DNA of 19,571 bases from Bacteroidales bacterium UBA3844 (GTDB taxonomy: Bacteria; Bacteroidota; Bacteroidia; Bacteroidales; Paludibacteraceae), in NCBI GenBank assembly GCA_002392915.1, contig DGHQ01000052.1, positions 1-19,571 on the forward strand. The letters run 5' to 3'. This document shows, in pieces, positions 14,839 to 19,571 of the stretch (the stretch's first letter is position 1; the number at the start of each line of letters is the position of its first letter). A model generated the notes under the pieces. It had not been told where the DNA came from. It did not search any database and was given only the letters and a program-made list of their open reading frames with translations. The translations under genes and the position numbers were made by a program.

Positions 14839-15135
14839 ATGGAAAAGAAAGAACAAATTGAGATTTTCCAAGCAGGTAGGGAAATTCTAAACTTAAAACA
14901 ATGTATGGCGTTTACTGGTTTTTCCCGTGGTTTTCTGTACAAGATGACAAGCCAGCGAACAATACCACATTACAAAAAGGGAAAATTGCTATTGTTTAAA
15001 AAAAGCGAAATAACAGAGTGGTTATTGGCGGGTAAAGTTAAAACAAAGGAAGAAGAAGAAAAAGAGGTTGAAAAAATAGTGTCTAACAAAAAAAGAGAAA
15101 AAAATGGCTACAATAACGGCTTATTATCTTTTTGA
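14839..15135 (+). CDS. Excisionase-like helix-turn-helix protein
   Basis: A 98-aa protein. Residues about 17-65 form a MerR/excisionase-type winged HTH (LNLKQCMAFTGFSRGFLYKMTSQRTIPHYKKGKLLLFKKSEITEWLL read in pieces: helix with LKQCMAFTG, recognition helix SRGFLYKMTS, wing HYKKGKLLLFKKSEI). A highly charged Lys/Glu tail (residues 66-90) follows. Such proteins act as recombination directionality factors or transcription regulators in Bacteroidetes mobile elements. The end overlaps the next gene by 32 bp, so the two are likely coupled. Confidence 0.85.
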   Translation: MEKKEQIEIFQAGREILNLKQCMAFTGFSRGFLYKMTSQRTIPHYKKGKLLLFKKSEITEWLLAGKVKTKEEEEKEVEKIVSNKKREKNGYNNGLLSF

Positions 15136-15664
15136 GGATTTACCCCAGTTTCTAAAAGAAAAGCACGGCATTAAGCCAGATGCAAAAGAAAAAAGGGTTG
15201 ATTGTACAATGTCGGCTATGTGTTGGGGTGGGGTTGATTTTCTTGTGACGAAAAGAGGAAAAGGAGCGGGGCAATTTAAACTTACTTTGGCAGACACCCA
15301 CAATTTTGTAAAGGTTAGCGAGGCAAAGAGAGGCGCGTTTGCATTAAAGGCAAACGGCAATCTTAATTTGTCAAGCATTCATTTGGTAGACACGCATTTG
15401 CATAATGGTTATTATGTGGGAACGGGAACGCCCCCAAATGGTGACACCATTTGGAAGGGAAGAAAAGCCAACCCATTAAAAACATTTGGAAATGATGGCT
15501 TTATAGTGTTGTTACATTCAAGTATGCAATATTTGGAAATGTTGGTTTATTCCAATAGTCGACATTTTATTCAAGCCATTGCAACCGACTTAATCAATAA
15601 TAATACTCAATGGGAGCAACTGGAATTGATAAGACAGAACGCAAAGCCATTTTATAATTACTAA
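15104..15664 (+). CDS. Hypothetical protein (186 aa) of the element
   Basis: Not recognised. No signal peptide or membrane helix; the sequence has many short hydrophobic strands (GGVDFLVTKRGKGAGQFKLT, DGFIVLLHSSMQYLEMLVY) and looks like an alpha/beta cytoplasmic protein. Its ATG (15104) lies inside the end of the HTH gene. It is followed by the ribbon-helix-helix gene after 41 bp and lies in the replication module, so a role in replication, control or host takeover is possible but not shown. Confidence 0.75.
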   Translation: MATITAYYLFEDLPQFLKEKHGIKPDAKEKRVDCTMSAMCWGGVDFLVTKRGKGAGQFKLTLADTHNFVKVSEAKRGAFALKANGNLNLSSIHLVDTHLHNGYYVGTGTPPNGDTIWKGRKANPLKTFGNDGFIVLLHSSMQYLEMLVYSNSRHFIQAIATDLINNNTQWEQLELIRQNAKPFYNY

Positions 15665-15705
15665 TTCGTGTGTAGTCTGTATGCACCCAAAAACAAAGCC
15701 ATACG

Positions 15706-15996
15706 ATGACAGATAAAAGAAAAAGGCTAAATCTAAGCATAACCAATGACACATTTGCAAAACTATCATTGTTTGCTAAAAGAAACCATTTCAAAAACGA
15801 ATGTGAAGTTGTTTGCAGTATGGTTAGTGTGATGCTTGACAGATTGGAAATTGTGGAGCAACGACAATTTGACATTCCAGATGATGATGGCAAATTTATT
15901 GATGCTATGTTTGCGGATATGGAAGACACAACACGCCAAGCCAATGGCGACAAAGGATGTATTGCAGTTGTACACAGAACACGAACAGATGAATAA
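15706..15996 (+). CDS. Probable ribbon-helix-helix DNA-binding protein
   Basis: A 96-aa protein. The N-terminal 45 residues suggest a RHH fold: a basic strand RKRLNLSIT, a helix NDTFAKLSLFAKRNHF, a turn, and a second helix ECEVVCSMVSVMLDRL. An acidic C-terminus follows (DIPDDDGKFIDAMFADMED). RHH proteins of small plasmids regulate copy number or help a relaxase or Rep at the origin. Its place just before a candidate origin and the rep gene fits such a role, which is inference. Confidence 0.65.
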   Translation: MTDKRKRLNLSITNDTFAKLSLFAKRNHFKNECEVVCSMVSVMLDRLEIVEQRQFDIPDDDGKFIDAMFADMEDTTRQANGDKGCIAVVHRTRTDE

Positions 15997-16049
15997 CAAT
16001 GACGCATTTGTTTTTTGTTTTGAAATGGGGGGCATATTTTTTAAACATA

Positions 16050-16116
16050 CCCCCACCAAGCTAAACCCCCCGCCACACCTTTTTTTTCGCACGTGAAATT
16101 TTTTGGGGTTTGGGGG
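16050..16116. other. Candidate replication origin: C/G-run inverted repeat before rep
   Basis: CCCCC (16050-16054) and AAACCCC (16063-16069) on one side can pair with the contiguous GGGGTTTGGGGG (16105-16116), a 12-bp stem with an 8-nt bulge and a 35-nt T-rich loop. Six G at 16027-16032 lie just upstream. Such runs are unusual in this A/T-rich element. Position 110-180 bp before rep fits a rolling-circle origin, but no known nick site is recognised. Confidence 0.4.
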
Positions 16117-16228
16117 AATATAAAAATAAACAAATTAAACACACCCCACGCGCACACGTTTAAAAATATGGGTTGTATATACAGCCAACAACCGCCCTAT
16201 ATTCACAAATCACAATAGTCTAAAAACC

Positions 16229-17149
16229 TTGTTCGATACTATAAAAGCATATTATATTGGCGATTTGGCAGAGAAAACAAAGCTTGTCAATGTCGACTTT
16301 GTGCCAAATATAGATGCTAATGGAGTGCATAAAGGTTATAAGGCAGAATATAGAAATATAAAAATATTTCTTTCGCTTTCCCATAGGTTGACAATAGAGG
16401 GCAGTTTAAGCCGTTTTGCATTTGGCGATAACTTTGGAACAATAGACAGAAAAACCACCAAAACCGCCATTTTAGAGTTATGCGAGTTTTTGGGAATACC
16501 TCCAAAGGATTTTAAGGTGACACGTTTAGACGTTGCAACAATTATGCCAGCGACTGAAAAAATAGAAACGTTGCAAAATGTATTGGGGTGCGTTTCCCGG
16601 TGCAAGAGGTGGGAAAGTGGGAAAAACGGCATTTATTGGGGCAACACACAAAAACAAATGGTTATATACAATAAAACACTATGGGCAAAAGTGACGAAAA
16701 CACCGATACCCAAAATTTTAGAGGGTGGCGACTGGATAAGGGCAGAGGTTAGGATATTGAAAAATATTGAGAAACAAACGAATTATAAAAATGTTTCGCT
16801 TGATAAATTATACAATAGCGGTTTTTATTGTAAGATGTGCGATGTGTGGGAAAATTCGTTTCTATCAATTGACCAGACGCCAGGCAGTTTGTTTTTTAAT
16901 CCAGTCGACACGGCGACAGATTTGTTTGATGTGTGTTTTGTGATGTTGCAAAGTGCGGTAAAGGCAACGCAACGGCAAAAAATCATAGATAACGCACTTT
17001 CTTTATGTAGCAATAAAGTTGAAAGAAACCGATTTAGAGAGAAATTGAAAAAAGTAAATGAAAAATATAAGGAGACAGAAGAAGACCCCAAAGGGGCAAT
17101 ATATAACGCATTTAGGGAAATGGTAAAAAGCAACAAAGCAGTTTATTGA
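16229..17149 (+). CDS. Putative replication initiator (gene II/X-like, rolling-circle type)
   Basis: A 306-aa protein read from a TTG start, which gives FDTIKAYYIGD, a beginning typical of gene II/X-like phage/plasmid replication proteins. No ATG is available nearby. Other features fitting that family: DFKVTRLDVATI, YWGNTQKQMVIYNKT and DWIRAEVRILKNIEKQ (an Arg-x-Glu motif). These proteins nick the origin and start rolling-circle replication of filamentous phages and small plasmids. The C-terminus is basic (KVERNRFREKLKKVNEKYK). Only similarity of motifs supports this; I cannot point to the catalytic Tyr with certainty. Its presence suggests the excised circle can replicate. Confidence 0.6.
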   Translation: MFDTIKAYYIGDLAEKTKLVNVDFVPNIDANGVHKGYKAEYRNIKIFLSLSHRLTIEGSLSRFAFGDNFGTIDRKTTKTAILELCEFLGIPPKDFKVTRLDVATIMPATEKIETLQNVLGCVSRCKRWESGKNGIYWGNTQKQMVIYNKTLWAKVTKTPIPKILEGGDWIRAEVRILKNIEKQTNYKNVSLDKLYNSGFYCKMCDVWENSFLSIDQTPGSLFFNPVDTATDLFDVCFVMLQSAVKATQRQKIIDNALSLCSNKVERNRFREKLKKVNEKYKETEEDPKGAIYNAFREMVKSNKAVY

Positions 17150-17228
17150 TTATTTTTCTATACGATTGAGAGATAGCGAATTTTGAATTTAATAATAGAC
17201 ACAGCGAGACAAAACAAAACTTTTGCAA

Positions 17229-17236
17229 TATCTTTG
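17229..17236 (+). promoter_or_regulatory. -7 promoter element before the structured leader
   Basis: TATCTTTG, perfect TAnnTTTG, 168 bp before the ATG at 17404. A -33 is not clear. It predicts an RNA start near 17243. Confidence 0.5.
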
Positions 17237-17242
17237 CAGTGT

Positions 17243-17387
17243 TCAAATTTATACACTTACACTTATTGCATAAAAGCAATAGGGGTAAAACATAAACGCA
17301 TATTTTGCCGTTAGGTGCTTTCTTATGTCTGTTATGGGCATAGGGTGGAGTGTATACCACGAACAAAAGCAACCGACGGCTTTTTTT
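17243..17387 (+). ncRNA. Structured leader or small RNA ending in an intrinsic terminator
   Basis: About 145 nt without an ORF. The 3' half folds into a long stem: GCCGT (17307-17311) with ACGGC (17376-17380), GGT (17314-17316) with ACC (17372-17374) and GCTTT (17317-17321) with AAAGC (17366-17370). An apical GTGG/CCAC hairpin is also possible, and seven T follow. A start codon follows 16 bp after the T run, so it may be an attenuator or riboswitch-like leader, or an independent RNA such as a copy-number antisense RNA. Confidence 0.5.
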
Positions 17388-17403
17388 GTTCAATTTATAC
17401 ACT

Positions 17404-17658
17404 ATGGAAATAAAAATTAATAATGCTTATGCGGTAAGCGAACAAACCGCAAAATTAGTGCATTGTTGCATTATGGCTAACAAACTATATGCGGAAGTAG
17501 CCGACACTTTGGAAGAAATGTATGGAGGAGTACAAACCGATATTGTACTAGAACAATTTTCCATAAAATTTATTGACGCACAAAAGGAACTGGAATTGCT
17601 TTTGCTTGATAACATTAGGGAAAATCTAGGCACGTTAGGCAACGATAGTATTTTGTAA
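17404..17658 (+). CDS. Hypothetical small protein (84 aa)
   Basis: Not recognised. A mostly helical, acidic protein (KLVHCCIMANKLYAEVADTL, DAQKELELLLLDNIRENLG). The frame is open from 17350, but the ATG at 17404 is preferred because it lies after the terminator-like leader. No signal peptide. Being behind a structured leader and before an HTH gene, it may be a regulatory protein; this is a guess. Confidence 0.6.
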   Translation: MEIKINNAYAVSEQTAKLVHCCIMANKLYAEVADTLEEMYGGVQTDIVLEQFSIKFIDAQKELELLLLDNIRENLGTLGNDSIL

Positions 17659-17716
17659 CCAACAAAAATCGTTTGACTATGAAAGAATTTTGTATTATGT
17701 TGTAAATGTTGAGGCT

Positions 17717-18019
17717 ATGGGCATAGAAGAAAGTTTGCAAATCATATTGAAAAAAATTGAGGTGATAGAAAGCTTTGTTATTTCTGCACAGCAAAAGAAG
17801 AGAGAAGAAAAAAAATATATGCGTGTTGATGAAATGGCAGAGTTTACGGGGTTAAGCAAAAGAACTTTATATTGTTTGTGTAGCCGTGGCGAAATAACGT
17901 TTTCCCGTGTTGGTAAATACACTATGATACATACAGATAGTATGATGGCGTATGTTGAAAACAAGGCTAAACAATCAATAAGAAAAAAAGTTGAGGCTTT
18001 GAGGCAATCGCATATTTAA
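17717..18019 (+). CDS. Second excisionase-like helix-turn-helix protein
   Basis: A 100-aa protein from the ATG at 17717 (the frame opens with a TTG at 17690, but the ATG gives the usual layout). A short helical N-terminus with basic QQKKREEKK is followed by an HTH_17/MerR-type domain: YMRVDEMAEFTGLSKRTLYCL, then SRGEITFSRVGKYTMIHTDS and a final helix. This layout is common for excisionase or control proteins of Bacteroidetes mobile elements. It is the last gene of the element and is followed by a strong terminator. Confidence 0.85.
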   Translation: MGIEESLQIILKKIEVIESFVISAQQKKREEKKYMRVDEMAEFTGLSKRTLYCLCSRGEITFSRVGKYTMIHTDSMMAYVENKAKQSIRKKVEALRQSHI

Positions 18020-18047
18020 TTTATTCAAATAACCATATTCTTTATTT

Positions 18048-18080
18048 GGCTTTTCACGGGAGAGTGGAAAGCCTTTTTTT
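18048..18080 (+). terminator. Rho-independent terminator after the last element gene
   Basis: Stem GGCTTTTCAC/GTGGAAAGCC (18048-18057, 18064-18073; one G-U pair), loop GGGAGA, then seven T. Confidence 0.92.
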
Positions 18081-18146
18081 GTTTAGTGTCTCCATAGCCT
18101 CAATGAAACTGCAAGCGACACCGCCACGAACATTTCGCAATCTGTC

Positions 18147-18312
18147 ATAAACAGCAGTGGTGAGGCTCAAAAGATGCGAGATGATGCAGAACACAAACGG
18201 CAAGCGAACAACAAACAAACGACAAGCGAATAACAAACAACAAGCAACCAACCAAGAACCGCCCTATATATCCATCATAGAAACTGGATGCAACGCCAGT
18301 GTTTCCAGTGTG
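18147..18312 (+). repeat. Long direct repeat flanking the replication module, right copy (includes type A copy 6)
   Basis: Type A copy 6 (18147-18191), then AACAAGCAACCAACCAAGAACC-like spacer, type C (18260-18274) and the GAAACTGGATGCAA...TTTCCAGTGTGT segment, in the same order as 14318-14475. The rest of 18020-18416 holds no gene. Confidence 0.8.
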
Positions 18313-18338
18313 TTAAAAGTCGGTTATTATTCGATTTT

Positions 18339-18357
18339 GTTGCGATTTTGTTGCGTT
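18339..18357 (+). promoter_or_regulatory. Candidate recombinase arm site, right (19 bp)
   Basis: GTTGCGATTTTGTTGCGTT, one base different from 12027-12045 and in the same orientation. It lies 60 bp before the right attachment repeat. Confidence 0.6.
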
Positions 18358-18416
18358 GAATTTTACAAAGCAAATTTATATGAATGATTTTTAATATGTT
18401 ACATAAAAATAACTAT

Positions 18417-18451
18417 CTTACAACTAATAATCTTTTTCTAAAATGTTCACA
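18417..18451 (+). repeat. Right attachment site (attR), 35-bp direct repeat
   Basis: Identical to 11873-11907. Here it no longer belongs to a gene; the codon sequence of the amtB end is present as a remnant. Confidence 0.9.
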
Positions 18452-18454
18452 AAA

Positions 18455-18481
18455 AGAGTTGCTGGGAAGCAGCTCTTTTTT
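18455..18481 (+). terminator. Original amtB terminator, displaced by the element
   Basis: Stem AGAGTTGCT/AGCAGCTCT (18455-18463, 18468-18476; one G-U pair), loop GGGA, then T run. Distance from the attachment repeat and the core TG(C/T)TGGGAA(A/G)CA match the terminator now behind amtB. Confidence 0.88.
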
Positions 18482-18528
18482 GTCAGACAACAAAATCAGC
18501 ATACAGCCACAACGTCATACACAAAGTG

Positions 18529-18558
18529 ACATTTTGTAGGTGGCGAGTGCAAAATGTT
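18529..18558. promoter_or_regulatory. Two sites like those upstream of the ammonium operon
   Basis: ACATTTTGTA (18529-18538, reverse complement of TACAAAATGT) and GCAAAATGTT (18549-18558), centres 20 bp apart, about two helical turns, 30 bp or more upstream of the -33 of the lipoprotein-gap promoter. Confidence 0.4.
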
Positions 18559-18588
18559 GAAAACTTAGGTGCATTTTTTTTGATAATA

Positions 18589-18620
18589 TTGACATTATAT
18601 TTAGAAAATTAGTAATTTTG
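18589..18620 (+). promoter_or_regulatory. Promoter of the small lipoprotein-gap unit
   Basis: TTG (18589-18591), 21 bp, TAATTTTG (18613-18620, fits TAnnTTTG). The predicted start is near 18627, about 47 nt before the first ATG. Confidence 0.65.
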
Positions 18621-18673
18621 CTCACGAGTTAGGCAAGAACGAACTTGCTCCAATAACGATAAATTTTAATTAT

Positions 18674-18796
18674 ATGAAAGCTATTAAGTTAATTTTGGCT
18701 GCATTCGCAGTAGCATTGTTTCTTGAGTCGTGCAAGACACAGACTTGCCCTGGATATGGTGAAGTAGAGAATGCAGAAGTTGAGCAGAACGCTTGA
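18674..18796 (+). CDS. Tiny lipoprotein (40 aa)
   Basis: Starts MKAIKLILAAFAVALFLESC, a complete lipoprotein signal with Cys20. The mature peptide has only 21 residues, KTQTCPGYGE and an acidic end. The promoter lies just upstream, and the product is 40 aa with no longer alternative. The second mature Cys (in TCPGYG) could form a disulfide or carry another group. Function unknown. Confidence 0.7.
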   Translation: MKAIKLILAAFAVALFLESCKTQTCPGYGEVENAEVEQNA

Positions 18797-18821
18797 TTAA
18801 TTCGACCAAGAACCTCAACGG

Positions 18822-18956
18822 ATGAAAAAAACAATTATTGCACTTTTCATGGCAGCAATGGCACTGATGTCATTATTCGGATGTAAGTCTGGATGCAATT
18901 GTCATGGAGACCCTTATGGAAATCAGATGGAGACATATGATATAGATAAGGCATGA
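18822..18956 (+). CDS. Tiny lipoprotein (44 aa)
   Basis: Starts MKKTIIALFMAAMALMSLFG followed by Cys21, so a lipoprotein signal. The mature part is 24 residues with CKSGCNCHGDPYG, three Cys within seven residues. It lies 25 bp after the previous tiny lipoprotein gene and 49 bp before gap, probably on the same transcript. Function unknown; the clustered Cys residues suggest redox or metal binding. Confidence 0.7.
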   Translation: MKKTIIALFMAAMALMSLFGCKSGCNCHGDPYGNQMETYDIDKA

Positions 18957-19005
18957 AGTTGAGATTTATAAAAGAAATAAAACATTTTTTTAATTTTAAT
19001 AAACA

Positions 19006-19571
19006 ATGGTAAAAGTTGCTATTAACGGTTTTGGCCGTATTGGACGCCTTGCATTCCGTCAGATGTTTGAGGCAGATGGTTACGAAGTAGTTGCAATCAA
19101 CGATTTGACTTCTCCAAAGATGTTGGCTCACCTTTTGAAGTATGATACTGCACAGGGTGGTTTCGCTGGCAAGTTCGGTGAGGGTAAGCACACAGTTTCT
19201 GCTACTGAGGATTCAATCATCGTAGACGGAAAGGAGATCAAGATCTCTGCTTGCGCTAACGCTGCTGAGTGCCCATGGGCTAAGTACGGTGTAGACGTAG
19301 TTCTTGAGTGTACAGGTTTCTACACTTCAAAGGAGAAGGCTTCTGCTCACCTTACAGCTGGTGCAAAGAAAGTTGTTATCTCTGCTCCTGCAGGTAACGA
19401 TCTTCCTACAATCGTATTCAACACTAACCACAAGACTCTAAAGGCTTCTGATACAGTTATCTCAGCTGCTTCTTGTACTACTAACTGTCTTGCTCCTATG
19501 GCAGACGCTCTTAACAAGTACGCTGCTATCCAGAGCGGTATCATGAGCACAATCCACGCTTACACAGGTGA
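19006..19571 (+). CDS. gap: Glyceraldehyde-3-phosphate dehydrogenase, N-terminal part, cut by window edge
   Basis: 188 codons are visible. The enzyme converts glyceraldehyde 3-phosphate to 1,3-bisphosphoglycerate in glycolysis with NAD. Seen are the nucleotide-binding VAINGFGRIGR (residues 4-14), Asp33 in INDLT, KYDTAQGGF and the catalytic Cys157 in SAASCTTNCLAP. The coding style is strongly biased (many GCT, AAG, TCT codons), as expected for a highly expressed gene. The C-terminal half is outside the window. Confidence 0.97.
   Translation, partial: MVKVAINGFGRIGRLAFRQMFEADGYEVVAINDLTSPKMLAHLLKYDTAQGGFAGKFGEGKHTVSATEDSIIVDGKEIKISACANAAECPWAKYGVDVVLECTGFYTSKEKASAHLTAGAKKVVISAPAGNDLPTIVFNTNHKTLKASDTVISAASCTTNCLAPMADALNKYAAIQSGIMSTIHAYTG

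Larger units (their letters stand above)
11873..18451. mobile_element. 6.5-kb integrated element at the 3' end of amtB
   Basis: It is bracketed by a perfect 35-bp direct repeat (11873-11907 and 18417-18451; offset 6544 bp). It encodes a tyrosine recombinase next to the left end, two excisionase-like HTH proteins, a replication initiator, a probable ribbon-helix-helix protein and three proteins of unknown function. The base composition is more A-rich than the flanking genes. No capsid, packaging ATPase, Zot-like morphogenesis protein, relaxase or type IV secretion gene is visible, so it is neither a complete phage nor a self-conjugative element. Best description: a small integrative plasmid-like or satellite element. 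After excision the amtB terminator at 18455-18481 would lie directly behind amtB. Confidence 0.88.

Noticed and set aside
17679..17705. Eight-codon frame MKEFCIML before the second HTH gene
   Set aside because: Too short to support; no regulatory codon pattern or terminator pair for an attenuation leader.
11873..18451. Integrated filamentous phage (inovirus)
   Set aside because: Rep is gene II/X-like, but no Zot/pI-like ATPase, coat or adsorption protein is visible in 6.5 kb.
1..19571. tRNA or rRNA genes, including a tRNA attachment target for the element
   Set aside because: No cloverleaf or rRNA sequence was recognised on either strand; the attachment repeat lies in amtB.

Overview
The window comes from a member of the Bacteroidetes, most likely the order Bacteroidales; the genus cannot be fixed from sequence alone. 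The evidence is a secreted protein with a type B type IX secretion (T9SS) sorting domain, several lipoproteins, LpxB (a Gram-negative outer membrane), C10 (streptopain-like) peptidases, and repeated Bacteroidetes-type promoters with a -7 box TAnnTTTG and, in some cases, a -33 TTG. Almost no start codon has a Shine-Dalgarno sequence.

Left part (1-8571, all minus strand). Read in the direction of transcription there are three units. (a) 8571-6718 is a 617-aa T9SS cargo protein. (b) 6601-3221 runs surE, a small membrane protein, lpxB, a 56-aa lipoprotein and a MauE/DoxX-thioredoxin fusion, and ends in a strong terminator. (c) 2995-1 is a tandemly duplicated pair of [approximately 222-aa lipoprotein + C10 peptidase]. 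The complete peptidase copy is broken by a one-base frameshift between its catalytic His and its Asn/Trp motif. The second peptidase copy runs off the left edge.

Middle (8572-11941). A 586-bp divergent spacer carries four TTACAAAATGTAA-like sites spaced 31-32 bp, three helical turns. It precedes an ammonium operon on the plus strand: an outer-membrane-type barrel protein, a P-II signal protein and an Amt ammonium transporter. All three start codons have the same CACATAAAACGA-like motif just upstream.

Integrated element (11873-18451). A perfect 35-bp direct repeat brackets 6.5 kb of A-rich DNA inserted at the 3' end of amt. The left repeat covers the last codons and stop of amt. Just inside it lies a diverged copy of the amt terminator, while the host's own terminator now lies beyond the right repeat. 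The element encodes a tyrosine recombinase with a complete catalytic set, an unknown 129-aa protein, two excisionase-like HTH proteins, an unknown 186-aa protein, a probable ribbon-helix-helix protein, a gene II/X-like replication initiator and an unknown 84-aa protein. It has no phage structural, packaging or conjugation genes that I can see. About 1.1 kb of it is non-coding repeat DNA (six copies of a 45-bp hairpin repeat and a 96-bp tandem repeat), and related repeats flank the replication module. Two short structured RNAs ending in intrinsic terminators are predicted. A 19-bp near-identical repeat near both ends looks like recombinase arm sites.

Right part (18452-19571) is host DNA again: the displaced amt terminator, a good promoter, two very small lipoproteins (40 and 44 aa) and the start of gap, glyceraldehyde-3-phosphate dehydrogenase, which is cut by the window edge.
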